This document shows, one piece after another, positions 25,709 through 37,819 of a DNA stretch of 64,000 nucleotides (its first letter is position 1; each line of letters starts with the position of its first letter). Position numbers and translations under genes: made by a program. The notes below the pieces were generated by a model. It searched no databases. It worked only from the letters and a program-made list of their open reading frames with translations, and was not told where the DNA came from. Source of the stretch: Syntrophaceticus sp050949745 (GTDB taxonomy: Bacteria > Bacillota > DSM-12270 > Thermacetogeniales > Thermacetogeniaceae); contig JBMNGF010000020.1 of NCBI GenBank assembly GCA_050949745.1, positions 41,552 through 105,551 on the forward strand, in the 5' to 3' direction.

Positions 25709-26746
25709 TTACCAGGCCGGATATTTTTTTCGCCATTTCTGTGTATTCTGATATCCAGAGAGGAGATCATCTGCTAACTGAAAAATAACATCCGCGAACT
25801 CTACTCTTTGGACCCATTCTGCTGGAATGGCGTCTAAGCCCAGGTATGCTCCCAGTATGTTGCCGGTGATCGCACCGGTGCTGTCACTATCTCCATCGTG
25901 ATTAACTGAAAGGATGAGAGCTTTTCTGAAATCTGTCTTTTCTTTAAGTGCACAATAGATAGCTATGGCAATAGCCTCTTCCCCTATCCATCCTTCTCCT
26001 AATATAGATAGAGCAGATTGTGGATCTGTATCATCTCGAGATAACTCGACAGCTTTTTGGATCAGACTGTGACATTCCTCGTTGTCCTTGTGTTTCTCCA
26101 GCTCTATAAGAGAAGTGGATACAGCGTCTTCAATATTCATGCCTTCGATAATACAGGCGATTACATAAGCGAGAACACCAGCAGAAAGATACCCGCTGGG
26201 ATGCCCGTGAGTCAGAGCAGCAGATTGACAGGCTGTCTGAAAGGCAGTCTCTTTCTTGCAAAATAGACCAACCGGGGCAGCCCTCATCACCCCGCCGCAC
26301 CCTTTGCTGTTATTGATCGGTTCTTCGATTGTTCCCATTTGGCCGGTGTTGAGTGCTGAAAGGCAGGTATTTCCTGGTGCACGCATTTGGTGCAGTTCAC
26401 TGATACTGATCAACCAGCCGTCATCTTTCTCCAGTATGCTTTGGTATCCCTGTGTTGTCAGCCATCGCTGATAAGCATTAAAAATAACCGAATGAACATG
26501 GCAGCTGCCTTTCTCTATTTTTGTTGTGGCTGCTCTGAGCAGACCCTCTGCTGTAAAAAGTGTCATCTGTGTGTCATCTGTTATCTCTGCTTTGCCATTT
26601 TCCTCAATATCCAGGTCTGTGATGCCTTCAGCTCCATATTTATTTATTATTTTATCAAGTTTCAAAAATTCTACAGGCCACCCAAGTGCATCTCCAACAG
26701 CACCCCCGATTAGACAACCTCTAAAATTATTTTCATTTTTTCTCAA
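25709..26746 (-). CDS. ADP-ribosylglycohydrolase family protein
   Basis: A 345-residue protein of the DraG/ARH fold that removes ADP-ribose from proteins or small molecules. The binuclear metal site is visible as TDDTQMT (Asp57, Asp58) near the N-terminus and GDSDSTGAITG near residue 285. The family start CLIGGAVGDALGWPVE is intact. Single gene, divergent from queF. No DraT-like transferase or nitrogenase gene is in the window, so a nitrogenase-switch role is not supported. Confidence 0.93.
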   Translation of the reverse strand: MRKNENNFRGCLIGGAVGDALGWPVEFLKLDKIINKYGAEGITDLDIEENGKAEITDDTQMTLFTAEGLLRAATTKIEKGSCHVHSVIFNAYQRWLTTQGYQSILEKDDGWLISISELHQMRAPGNTCLSALNTGQMGTIEEPINNSKGCGGVMRAAPVGLFCKKETAFQTACQSAALTHGHPSGYLSAGVLAYVIACIIEGMNIEDAVSTSLIELEKHKDNEECHSLIQKAVELSRDDTDPQSALSILGEGWIGEEAIAIAIYCALKEKTDFRKALILSVNHDGDSDSTGAITGNILGAYLGLDAIPAEWVQRVEFADVIFQLADDLLSGYQNTQKWRKKYPAW

Positions 26747-27043
26747 AGGATCTGCCTCCTGTCTGCTTTAAGGGATTGTTTAGAGATCAATTTTACGTTG
26801 AGGTATCTCTTTCCTGCCTATCATCAACCATCAAGTCTGTTTTCGGTTTGTGTAATCAGGATGAAAAGATGAAACCACTCCAGTTATTATATCCGGTTGA
26901 GTTTTTTCTGACAGCTGAAAGGGGGATAAAGGATTACTCTAGAAAATACTACTAAATGGTAATAGTATGATATGAAACTTGATCTTATCCTGTTATAAAT
27001 TAAAATGATATGAAATGATTACTTTACGAAGGAGAAGAAATAG

Positions 27044-27445
27044 ATGAGTGAGAGTCAAGAGAAAGATTTAAGGCGTTGGGATGTGGATACATATGAAGCA
27101 ATTGATACAGAAACACTGGAAGCAATACCTTTTGAATATGCGGGCAGTCCCACAGAAGTGGCCTATATCTATCCGGAGTTTACTTCTGTTTGTCCCTGGA
27201 CAGGGCTGCCTGATTTCGGTGAACTGACGATCAGTTATATTCCTCGGGATATGCTTGTTGAACTCAAATCTCTGAAATACTATCTTAATTCCTTCCGTAA
27301 TGTAGGGATTTTACAGGAACATGTTGTGAACCGGGTGAAAGATGACCTGGTCAGACTTTTGAACCCTGTTTCCCTTACTGTAAAGGCGGATTTTCGGCCG
27401 CGCGGTGGTATTGCTACCCGCGTTCAAGCGGATTTTCATTCCTAG
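27044..27445 (+). CDS. queF: NADPH-dependent preQ0 reductase QueF
   Basis: A 133-residue unimodular QueF that reduces the nitrile of preQ0 to preQ1 for queuosine in tRNA. The catalytic Cys50 (in FTSVCPWTGLPD) and Asp57 are present, with the NADPH-binding stretch SLKYYLNSFRN downstream. AAGGAG lies before the ATG. No other queuosine gene is near, and I found no preQ1 riboswitch in the 297-base upstream gap, which holds only AT-rich divergent promoter sequence. Confidence 0.96.
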   Translation: MSESQEKDLRRWDVDTYEAIDTETLEAIPFEYAGSPTEVAYIYPEFTSVCPWTGLPDFGELTISYIPRDMLVELKSLKYYLNSFRNVGILQEHVVNRVKDDLVRLLNPVSLTVKADFRPRGGIATRVQADFHS

Positions 27446-27487
27446 TTTTCCGCATAGGTAGGTGGTCTAAGGGGGTTATAGATAGAC

Positions 27488-28228
27488 ATGATACTGTCTG
27501 AGAGGCTCTCCAGAATAGCCAGCTATGTACCTGGCGAGCTTGTTGTGGCCGATATTGGTACAGATCATGCTCTGCTGCCCATTTATTTGGTTCTTCAAGA
27601 AATAGCATCTCATGTGATTGCTTGTGATATCTCATCAGGCCCGCTGGAATCTGCAAGGGCTAATATTTATCTTTACAAATTAACTGAGAAGATAGAGATA
27701 AGGCAGGGGGATGGTCTGGAGCCGCTTAACCGAGGGGAAGCGGATGTTATCATTATATCAGGAATGGGTGGCGCTAAAATAAGAGATATTCTAGAGACAT
27801 CACCTGATGTGCTGGATGAAGTTGTGCGGATAATTCTGCAGCCCCAAAGGGGGGCAGGTATTGTACGGAGATGGTTGTTCGCTCATAATTGGGAGGTCAT
27901 TGATGAGGATCTGGTTTTGGAAAATGACAATTATTATGAAATAATTATTGCCGAACACACAATGAATGTTGGTGTGTTTGCTATTGACAAGAACCTGGGC
28001 AGACAGGAGGAAGAACTGCTTGATGTAGGACCTCGTCTTGTAGAAAAGAAACACCCACTCCTCATACCATTTCTCCAAGAGAAGACAAGACTAGCGGAAA
28101 ATGTATTAAAATCGCTGCGGCACGCCAAAACTCCAGCTGCAAAAATAATGCGCCAGGAATGGCGGCGCAAAATTTTGTTATACAGGAGGACAATAGAAAA
28201 TGTCACTGAAATGTCAACAGATATTTGA
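27488..28228 (+). CDS. trmK: tRNA (adenine22-N1)-methyltransferase TrmK
   Basis: A 246-residue SAM-dependent methyltransferase that modifies A22 in the D-arm of tRNAs. The SAM loop VADIGTDHALLP (residues ~20-31) and the ISGMGGAKI block are typical of COG2384. Its end overlaps the Nif3-like gene by 29 bases, the usual neighbour in Firmicutes, so both are translated from one message. Confidence 0.94.
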   Translation: MILSERLSRIASYVPGELVVADIGTDHALLPIYLVLQEIASHVIACDISSGPLESARANIYLYKLTEKIEIRQGDGLEPLNRGEADVIIISGMGGAKIRDILETSPDVLDEVVRIILQPQRGAGIVRRWLFAHNWEVIDEDLVLENDNYYEIIIAEHTMNVGVFAIDKNLGRQEEELLDVGPRLVEKKHPLLIPFLQEKTRLAENVLKSLRHAKTPAAKIMRQEWRRKILLYRRTIENVTEMSTDI

Positions 28229-29318
28229 CTGGATCGAAGAATGGGCTGCACCCGATCTGGCAGAGAAAAGGGATCGGATAGGGCTTTTGGTGGGTTCGCC
28301 TTTTGATGAGGTGCGTAAGGTTTTGGTAACACTTGAGGTCACAGGGGATGTAATAGAAGAAGCGATCAGGGAAAATGTTCAGTTGATCGTCTCTCATCAT
28401 CCTCTATATCGTGATTCCATTCCTTATCTGAGATCAGATCTCTATCCAACCTCTCTTATTTATCGGTTAATTCGAAATGGAATAGCTTTATATGCTGCAC
28501 ATACAAATCTAGATGCAGCTGATGGGTCAATCAATGACATTCTGGCTGACCGCTTGGGACTTGTAGATATTGACCTGTTGTATCCCAGCAGTGCTGAAAA
28601 GCTGTACAAGCTTGTGGTCTTTGTACCCAAAGGTCATGAGGACCAGGTACGCCAGGCCATCTGTTCTCAGGGAGCGGGATGGATAGGTAATTACTCTGAC
28701 TGCACCTTTCAATTAGAAGGAACTGGGACATTTCGTCCCCTTGAGGGGACAAGCCCTTTTATTGGGCAGAGGGGAGAATTGGAAAAAGTTCCTGAATACC
28801 GGATCGAGACCATTGTTCCTCAAAAGAAATTGGGAAATGTATTGAAAGAGATGACAGCAGCTCACCCTTATGAAGAGGTTGCTTATGATATTTACCCTCT
28901 CGAAAATCAAGGAGCCAGGAAGGGTTTCGGTAGGGTAGGGAAACTTTCTGAATCCATGAGCCTTGCTGATTTTGCACAAAAGGTCAAGGATTGCCTGGGT
29001 TTGGAGTTGGTGAAAATAAGTGGTGACCCGAAGAGAAGCATCTCCAAAGTAGCCTTGTGCGGCGGGAGTGCGATGATGTTCCTTGACTGTGCTTTAAAAT
29101 GCAGTGCTGATGTTTATTTAACAGGGGATGTCAAACATCATGGAGCACTGGATGCCCTGGAACAGGGGATTTCAGTGGTCGATGCCGGGCATTATGCGAC
29201 TGAGCAGGTGGTTGTTCCTGTGTTGGCGGAGTATATTAGAGAAAAGGCGAAGAAAGCCGGGAAAGAGCTTACAGTAGTAGTCTCTCAGGTCAAGACAGAT
29301 CCTTTCTTGTATATTTGA
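28200..29318 (+). CDS. Nif3-like dinuclear metal center protein
   Basis: A 372-residue YqfO/Nif3 homologue with metal-binding motifs SHHPLY, AAHTNLD and, near the C-terminus, DVKHHGAL and DAGHYATE. A PII-like domain of ~100 residues is inserted in the middle (about residues 135-235), the normal Firmicute form. Proposed roles include GTP cyclohydrolase-like hydrolysis and metal handling; none is settled. The ATG follows ACAGGAGG inside the end of trmK. Confidence 0.93.
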   Translation: MSLKCQQIFDWIEEWAAPDLAEKRDRIGLLVGSPFDEVRKVLVTLEVTGDVIEEAIRENVQLIVSHHPLYRDSIPYLRSDLYPTSLIYRLIRNGIALYAAHTNLDAADGSINDILADRLGLVDIDLLYPSSAEKLYKLVVFVPKGHEDQVRQAICSQGAGWIGNYSDCTFQLEGTGTFRPLEGTSPFIGQRGELEKVPEYRIETIVPQKKLGNVLKEMTAAHPYEEVAYDIYPLENQGARKGFGRVGKLSESMSLADFAQKVKDCLGLELVKISGDPKRSISKVALCGGSAMMFLDCALKCSADVYLTGDVKHHGALDALEQGISVVDAGHYATEQVVVPVLAEYIREKAKKAGKELTVVVSQVKTDPFLYI

Positions 29319-29337
29319 AAGTGTTGTTACTAAAATC

Positions 29338-29379
29338 AAGCCCCAACTGCTCTATAAGCTGAGTAGTTGGGGCTTATTA
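29338..29379 (+). terminator. Rho-independent terminator after the Nif3-like gene
   Basis: AAGCCCCAACT and AGTTGGGGCTT form an 11-base perfect stem followed by ATT. It ends the queF-trmK-nif3 segment, 19 bases after the stop. Confidence 0.8.
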
Positions 29380-29556
29380 AATTTAGGGGGGTTTGGATGG
29401 GTTATCCATAATAAATCCTTTACTAATATTGTAGGTTATAGTTGACAATAATAAGAGAAACTCCTCATGTACTAAGCGAATGGTAGAAATATAAATGGGG
29501 GAAAGCTGGCCGACAGTTCTTATGAAAAAACTGAGATTAACAAGGAGGCCTCTCGA

Positions 29557-30891
29557 ATGCTGAAAAATTGGATGTTGTCAAAGATGGCTGATCCGTTAGT
29601 GGACGATGCCATGGAAAAGATGCTCACTGCTAAATATGCCGATAATCCTTTTGTGCTCATAACCGCCATGGAAAAACTTACACCAGCAGCTATTATAGAG
29701 GCTGGGATGAGGGCCGAAACAGGTAAGGCACTGGATAGGCCCCTAGGTAGTCCGGTTAACTTCGATCCCTGGGAAAAGGTATTGCTGAATCCTAAACAAT
29801 TATTTCAACTTCCGTCTGAAGATCCCAACCAAATCAATACACAGACTGTGATTGGCCCTCAGGCGGGTAAACCGCTCAATCTGGATATCCCAATCATGAT
29901 CACTGGGATGTCTTATGGTGCTTCAGTAAGCCTCCCCTTTAAAGTTGCCTTGGCTAAGGGGGCATCTCAGGCAGGAACAGCAACCAACACAGGGGAATCT
30001 GCGGTTACAGATGAGGAACGCAAGGCTGCAAAATACCTCATTGGACAGTACAATCGTGGCGGATGGTTGAACAATCCGGAACAGCTAAAACAGGTGGATG
30101 CCATTGAAATACAGTTTGGCCAGAGCGCCTGGGGTGGTGGAGTAACTGAGACGATTAAATCTGATAAGATTGGTTCAGAGTTGAGGAAGCTGTGGAATAT
30201 AGAAAAAGGTCAGGATGCTGTTATCCAGTCCCGTATGCCTGGAACAGCTTCAGCAGAGGATATAATCAATCTTATCAATGGAATAAAAACAGATTATGAT
30301 GTACCTGTGGGTGTGAAAATTGCGGGTTCCGATTACATTGAATATGAACTTGAAGTGATCTCCAAAACTGAGGCAGATTTTATCGTAATCGATGGCTTCG
30401 GTGGGGGTACAGCAGGAGCAACGGTGACACTTGAAGATAATTTGGGGCTTCCCCTGCTCTACTGTCTGCCGCGGGCGATTCAGTGGCTTGAGGACAACAA
30501 CCTGCGCGACCGCTTCACTGTGATTGCCTCCGGCAGGATGAAAACACCTGGTCATTTTTTAAAGGCTATGGCTCTGGGTGCAGATGCTGTTTACATTGGT
30601 TCAATAGCTATTATGGCAGCACTTCATACACAGGTGGTTGAAGCAGCACCTCAGACAACACCACCCCAACTCATTCTCTATGATGGCAGTTTAAAGGATA
30701 AGTTAAATGTGGACCTTGCAGCAAAGTCTTTGGCGAACTTTTTACAATCCTGTATTGCGGAGATGCAGTTGGCAGCCCAGTCTTTGGGTAAAAACGCTCT
30801 TCAGGAATTAAATGGGGATGATTTAGTGAGTGTTGATCGTGACATTGCTGAAGCTTTGGGGATCAGGTATGCTGGTACACCTCGCCGGTAA
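29557..30891 (+). CDS. FMN-binding glutamate synthase family protein
   Basis: A 444-residue protein carrying the central FMN / synthase domain of glutamate synthase (TIM barrel), with MITGMSYGASVS, TNTGESAV, VIDGFGGGTAGA and the phosphate-binding GADAVYIGS. There is no N-terminal glutaminase domain, and the cysteines of a 3Fe-4S site are not evident. Stand-alone GltS-like proteins are widespread in anaerobes and archaea; activity with ammonia or another amine substrate is not established. ATG follows CAAGGAGG. Monocistronic by context. Confidence 0.88.
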   Translation: MLKNWMLSKMADPLVDDAMEKMLTAKYADNPFVLITAMEKLTPAAIIEAGMRAETGKALDRPLGSPVNFDPWEKVLLNPKQLFQLPSEDPNQINTQTVIGPQAGKPLNLDIPIMITGMSYGASVSLPFKVALAKGASQAGTATNTGESAVTDEERKAAKYLIGQYNRGGWLNNPEQLKQVDAIEIQFGQSAWGGGVTETIKSDKIGSELRKLWNIEKGQDAVIQSRMPGTASAEDIINLINGIKTDYDVPVGVKIAGSDYIEYELEVISKTEADFIVIDGFGGGTAGATVTLEDNLGLPLLYCLPRAIQWLEDNNLRDRFTVIASGRMKTPGHFLKAMALGADAVYIGSIAIMAALHTQVVEAAPQTTPPQLILYDGSLKDKLNVDLAAKSLANFLQSCIAEMQLAAQSLGKNALQELNGDDLVSVDRDIAEALGIRYAGTPRR

Positions 30892-31053
30892 TTGAGCAAA
30901 CACATCCCTGACGAGATGGTTTATCTGATATATAATAAACTAAGAACTGTGGCTCCTTTAATAGGAAGAGGGTGATCTACAGTTCTCCTTATATTGGTCG
31001 AATGATTCGAGGAAAAGGATTTCCGGCACTGTTTACTAAAGGTGGTGTGGTAA

Positions 31054-32203
31054 GTGCTTTTTGATTTTCTGGTACCGCAGAGGATTATTTTCGGGCCTGG
31101 TTGTGCCGGTCGTTTGGGGGATGAAGCGAGCCAATTCGGCAAAAAGGTCCTTTTGTGCATGGGAAAGGGTTCCCTGCAGGCGAGCGGGATGATTGAGCGG
31201 GTGATATCCCCACTGGAGGCTGCCGGGCGGGAGATTGTTTACTGCGGTGGGATCGCTCCTGAGCCAACTCTGGAGAGTGTTGAGGAAAGCTTAAAAATAG
31301 CCCGTGAATATGAGGTTGATCTGGTGATCGGGGTCGGTGGGGGGAGTGTTCTGGATGTCGCTAAAGGCCACTGCCAGCCTATATTACGAGGATGGCAAAG
31401 TTAAGGAATATTTCGAAGGAAAAGAGCCCCAACAGCGTGTGCTTCCCTGGATAGCAGTACCTACGACAGCTGGCAGTGGTGCAGAGGTGACCAAGAACAC
31501 TGTTTTGAGGGATCCCGATATAGGGAAAAAACAGAGCATCAGGTGGGATTGGTGGCTGGCGAGTACAGCAGTAGTTGATCCTGTTTTAACGATGACCATG
31601 CCGCGCCAGATTACTGCCCAGTCTGGGATGGATGCCCTTACACATGCTCTGGAAGCTTTTACTTCACGGTGGGCCTATCCGATGACCGAAAGTCTGGCCA
31701 TGGAAGCAGCGGTTCTGATCTGCCGTAATCTATATTCCGCATATTCTAAAGGCAGTGATAAGGAGGCGCGCCAGCAGGTATCTTTGGGGAGTTTGATGGC
31801 TGGGATCGCCCTAAATAATGCCCGGGTGGGTTTGGTGCATGCGCTTGCTCATCCTATTGGAATGCGCTATCGCCTTGCACATGGGTTGGTATGCGCTGTC
31901 TTGCTCCCTCAAGTTATGGAGTATAACATAAATGTCGTCCATGAAAAGTATGCCAGAATAGCCAGAGAACTGCACATTGTAGATAAAGATGCCAGTTCTG
32001 AAGCAGCAGCTGAACGGCTCATTCATTTTATTAAGATGCTGCAGAAACGGCTCGAAATTCCTGTAAAATTAGCGGAACTTGGCCTACAGAAAGAAGACAT
32101 TTCTGGGCTGGCAGAGGGCGTGCTTCCTTCCGGTTCCTTGGCTGCAAATCCGCGGGGTGCCGTTTATTCAGATCTGGTTAAAATACTGGAGAGTAATTTA
32201 TAA
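31054..32203 (+). pseudogene. Iron-containing alcohol dehydrogenase, frameshifted
   Basis: Starts at a GTG behind AAGGTGGTG and encodes the NAD-binding half of a group III alcohol dehydrogenase (FGPGCAGRLG, GVGGGSVLDVAK) until ~31370, where the frame is lost and stops at 31404. Shifting one base, the protein resumes at once with ATASLYYEDGK and runs to 32203, including the metal-binding GMDALTHALEA and HALAHPIGMRY motifs. A single extra base near 31365-31371 (AAAGG) accounts for the break. Joined length is ~382 residues, normal for the family. It is either a young pseudogene or a sequence error. Confidence 0.88.
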
Positions 32204-32284
32204 TAGCAAGCACATTTTCCTTGTAAGAAGGGAAAAAGAATGATATTTTAAACTGAGTATTATCAAGTTGGGAGGATTATAGAA

Positions 32285-33520
32285 TTGTCAGATTTGGTCA
32301 AGGACATTGACAAGCAGTTGGAGGTCATCAAAAGGGGTGCATCTGAGGTCATTCCTGAGGATGAATTGGTTAAAAAGCTTGAGCGTTCGTTCAAAGAGGA
32401 TAGGCCCCTTAAGGTAAAATTAGGCTTGGATCCTACCGCTCCCGATATTCACCTAGGACACACTGTTGTTCTGCATAAGATGCGTCAACTTCAGGAGTTG
32501 GGACATGATGTAGTTCTCATTTTAGGGGATTTTACTGGGCGAATAGGGGATCCTTCCGGACGGTCGGAAACACGTCGGCAGCTGACAGATGAGCAAATTC
32601 AGATTAATGTTGCAACATATAAGGACCAAGTTGGTAAGATCCTTGATCTGAACCGAGTCCGGTTGGTTTATAACAGTGCCTGGTTAGGAAAACTCAACTT
32701 TGCTGATGTGATTACTCTTGCTGCGAAATACACCGTTGCCAGAATGCTGGAGCGTGATGATTTCGAACGACGTTATAAGGAAGGCATACCAATTGGTGTA
32801 CATGAATTTCTCTACCCTCTGATGCAGGGCTATGATTCTGTAGTCCTCAAAGCTGATATAGAATTGGGTGGTACAGACCAGAAGTTTAACCTGATGGTTG
32901 GGCGTGATCTGCAGCGTGAGTTTGACATGGAGCCCCAGGTAGCGATTACCATGCCTATCCTTGAAGGGCTTGACGGTGTGCAGAAAATGAGCAAGAGTCT
33001 GGGCAACTACATTGGCATCTCAGAACCCCCTAAAGAAATCTACGGTAAGGCTATGTCAATTTCAGATGAGCTTATTGTAAGATATTTTCAGTTGGTTACA
33101 CCGGTGTCCAATGAAGAGGTTAGGCAGATTCAAGATAACCTAACTAATGGAACTCTTCACCCGAGGGATGCAAAAATGCACCTGGCAGGTCAACTTGTTG
33201 CTATGTTTTACGGTAAAGATGCGGCAATTGATGCTGAGAGGGAATTTGTTGCTGTTTTCCAGAAGGGTAGGCTCCCAGATGAGCTTCCAGAGGTTCAGGT
33301 TCCTGCAGAGGAAACATCGCCAGATGGTACCATCTGGCTTCCCAAACTGCTTTCTCTGACGGGTCTTGCTAACAGCACCTCTGCCGGCAAGCGTTTTGTT
33401 AAGCAGGGCGCGGTGAAGATCGATGGGGAAAAAGTGACAGATCCTGAATACCGTGTTGTGGTGAGCAGCGGAATGATTATTCAGGTAGGTAAGAGAAAGT
33501 TTGCTCGCCTTATACTTTAA
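32285..33520 (+). CDS. tyrS: Tyrosyl-tRNA synthetase
   Basis: A 411-residue class I synthetase charging tRNA-Tyr. The HIGH-type signature reads HLGH at residues 56-59 and the KMSKS loop is intact (VQKMSKSLGNY). The C-terminal S4 RNA-binding domain covers the last ~60 residues. It starts at a TTG behind GGGAGGAT. The 80-base upstream gap is too short for a T-box leader and none is seen. Confidence 0.97.
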   Translation: MSDLVKDIDKQLEVIKRGASEVIPEDELVKKLERSFKEDRPLKVKLGLDPTAPDIHLGHTVVLHKMRQLQELGHDVVLILGDFTGRIGDPSGRSETRRQLTDEQIQINVATYKDQVGKILDLNRVRLVYNSAWLGKLNFADVITLAAKYTVARMLERDDFERRYKEGIPIGVHEFLYPLMQGYDSVVLKADIELGGTDQKFNLMVGRDLQREFDMEPQVAITMPILEGLDGVQKMSKSLGNYIGISEPPKEIYGKAMSISDELIVRYFQLVTPVSNEEVRQIQDNLTNGTLHPRDAKMHLAGQLVAMFYGKDAAIDAEREFVAVFQKGRLPDELPEVQVPAEETSPDGTIWLPKLLSLTGLANSTSAGKRFVKQGAVKIDGEKVTDPEYRVVVSSGMIIQVGKRKFARLIL

Positions 33521-33573
33521 GAAATAGAATAGGCACCCTTTCTAGGAAGTAAGCATAAGCATATAATGTAATC

Positions 33574-34251
33574 TTGTTTCTGGAGGGGGTGGAGGTACTG
33601 TTTCGGCGGATACATTTTTTCTATTGCCGCCGGGTGCCAAGATTGACTATAGTATTAGTTGCTCTAGGATTAATTATCTGCCTATTATTGCTGATGCTGT
33701 TTGTTATCGAACGCAATTTAAAGCCTACTATAAAGGAGATAGGAGAGGCAAAAGCGCGTCAAGTTGCAACAGAAGCGATAAACGATGCCGTGAAACATAA
33801 AATAGCTGATTCTGTGAATTATCAGGATCTAATTTTTGTGCAAAAAGATTCGCAGGGGCGGATCGTTTTGATGCAGCCGAATATTGTTCGTATCAATCAG
33901 TTGGTATCAGATACAACATTATATATAAATAATAACCTGAAAGAGTTAGAGAAGAAAGAATTTTCGATTCCTCTAGGACAGGTTTTGGGCAGTCAACTAC
34001 TCGCTAATTACGGACCTCATATCAATGTAAAAATTCTCCCCATTGGAACGGTCAAAACAATAGTATCAGACAATTTTGTAGAGGCAGGTATTAACCAAAC
34101 ACGCCACCGCCTTTATCTCAACATTGAAAGCCAAGTGAGGGTGGTTGTGCCTTTGATAACATCTCAGATCGATGTTGGTACTCAGGTTCCGGTAACAGAT
34201 ACGATTATTGTAGGCCAGGTGCCTGAAACCTATGTAAGATTTAGCTTTTAG
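33574..34251 (+). CDS. yunB: Sporulation protein YunB
   Basis: About 215-225 residues with one N-terminal membrane segment (near residues 25-45) and an extracytoplasmic C-terminal domain ending in VPETYVRFSF. The order and the ATEAINDAV, MQPNIVRINQL and LPIGTV segments match YunB, a protein required for normal spore formation in Bacillus. The start is uncertain: TTG at 33574 lacks a clear site, while a GGAGGGGGTGGAGG stretch suggests a start 10-25 bases later. Supports a spore-forming host. Confidence 0.88.
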   Translation: MFLEGVEVLFRRIHFFYCRRVPRLTIVLVALGLIICLLLLMLFVIERNLKPTIKEIGEAKARQVATEAINDAVKHKIADSVNYQDLIFVQKDSQGRIVLMQPNIVRINQLVSDTTLYINNNLKELEKKEFSIPLGQVLGSQLLANYGPHINVKILPIGTVKTIVSDNFVEAGINQTRHRLYLNIESQVRVVVPLITSQIDVGTQVPVTDTIIVGQVPETYVRFSF

Positions 34252-34354
34252 ATACAGTGGTTATTGTAGAATCTATTGAATTTAATCTTGCATGAAAGCT
34301 TGGTATGGTGGTATATTATTAATGCAAGATCGGTAGTAAAGAACGAAAAAATTC

Positions 34355-34789
34355 TTGACACACCTCGAGGTAAGCTGCTAGGATAAGCAACACTGTCCCA
34401 GAGAGACAAGACAGCTTCGGATGAAAGTGCAGATAAAAGGCAGATCCAAGTGGCAAAAGAGAATCACAAAAAAGCTCTTGACACATATCGAGGGAAGGTG
34501 CTAAGATAAGCAACACTGTTGGAGATAACAGTGAAAACAGCTGCGAAGGAAGTGCAAAAGAAAGAGCACGCCAGAGTGGCAAAAGAGAAGGAAAAAAAGT
34601 TCTTGACACATATCAAGAGATGATGCTAAGATAGACAACGCTGTTACAGACAGCAAGGAACTTGAAAAAAAAAGACACTTGACTGGAAAGCCGAAAGGTG
34701 TTAACCTAGAGGACGCTGCTTCAAAAACAGAAGGCAGCAAAAAATGAGTCGAAAAAGGTCTTGACACGCACAAGTGAGCGTGATAAGAT
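34355..34789 (+). promoter_or_regulatory. Array of about five tandem rRNA promoters
   Basis: Five promoter-like units occur 75-125 bases apart ahead of the 16S gene. The -35/-10 pairs are TTGACA 34355 / TAGGAT 34379, TTGACA 34478 / TAAGAT 34502, TTGACA 34603 / TAAGAT 34627, TTGACT 34679 / TAACCT 34702 (weak), and TTGACA 34761 / TAAGAT 34784, with 17-18 base spacers. The first three units share further sequence (CTAAGATAAGCAACACTGTT type), so they arose by duplication. Between the yunB stop and the first unit I see no gene. The stretch TCTTTGAAAACTGAACAG just after the last unit is a common rRNA leader block. Confidence 0.85.
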
Positions 34790-34875
34790 AAAAACCGTTG
34801 CCGCCGGGAAATAACGGTGACAGCGGAAGGTCTTTGAAAACTGAACAGTCGTGTGAGGTCAGCGTTTAAAAATAA

Positions 34876-36561
<1,686 letters not shown>

Positions 36562-37819
36562 AAGAGCAAGCAAAAGAAGGCATATGGCGGATGCCTAGGC
36601 GTCGGAGGCTGAAGAAGGGCGTGGTAAGCTGCGAAAAGCCTCGGGAAGCTGCAAGCAAGCGACAATCCGAGGATACCCGAATGGGGAAACCCGGCTAGGT
36701 TAAAACCTAGCCAAGCCTTACTGAACACATAGGTAAGGTTGAGCAACCGGGAGAACTGAAACATCTTAGTACCCCGAGGAAAAGAAAACAACCGTGATTC
36801 CCCCAGTAGCGGCGAGCGAACAGGGAACAGCCCAAACCTTAAACGTTTAAAAGACTGTACTCGTTGCGTTTAAGGGGTCGAGGGACGTACGAAGGATTTG
36901 GTACAGCGAATCCGGTGAGAAAAAAGGCTCATACTTAGGAGAATAGACATGGAAAGGTCAACCAAAGAGAGTAACAGTCTCGTACCCGAAAAGTAGAGCA
37001 CTCACTTAGTACGCACCCAAGTACTGCGGGGCACGTGAAATCCTGCAGGAATTCAGGAGGACCACCTCCTAAGGCTAAATACCACCCGACGACCGATAGT
37101 GAACGAGTACCGTGAGGGAAAGGTGAAAAGCACCCCGGGAGGGGAGTGAAATAGAACCTGAAACCATATGCTTACAAGCAGTCAAAGTTCGACTATAAGT
37201 TGAATGATGGCGTACTTTTTGTAGAACGGACCGGCGAGTTGTGTTATGCAGCAAGGTTAAGGATAGAATCCGGAGCCGCAGCGAAAGCGAGTCTGAAAAG
37301 GGCGAGATAGTTGCATGATGCAGACCCGAAACCGGGTGAGCTACCCATGGGCAGGGTGAAGCGAGATTAACCTCTCGTGGAGGCCCGAACCGACCATCGT
37401 TGAAAAGGTGGCGGATGACCTGTGGGTAGGGGTGAAAAGCCAAACGAACCCGGAGATAGCTGGTTCTCCCCGAAATAGCTTTAGGGCTAGCCTCAGGGGG
37501 TCCTTTATGGGGGTAGAGCACTGATCAGGCTAGGGGCGTCGACCACGTTACCGAACCTTTTCAAACTCCGAATACCATAAAGAAAGAACCTGAGAGTCAG
37601 ACTATGGGTGATAAGATTCATAGTCGAGAGGGAAACAGCCCAGACCGCCGGCTAAGGTCCCAAAGTTCAGGCTAAGTGTAAAAGGATGTGGAGTTACCTA
37701 GACAACCAGGATGTTGGCTTAGAAGCAGCCACCATTCAAAGAGTGCGTAATAGCTCACTGGTCAAGTGGCTCCGCGCCGAAAATGTAACGGGGCTAAGCC
37801 TGACACCAAAGCTGCGGAG

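Noticed and set aside
26747..27043. preQ1 riboswitch before queF
   Set aside because: No preQ1-I or preQ1-II pattern was visible in this AT-rich gap.
32204..32284. T-box leader before tyrS
   Set aside because: Only 80 bases are available and the T-box core is absent; the same holds before gltX.
34319..34773. Overlapping minus-strand frames and evenly spaced repeats ahead of 16S, first considered a repeat array or CRISPR
   Set aside because: The repeats are promoter units with variable spacing and no conserved direct repeat of CRISPR type; the frames are chance products of this repetition.
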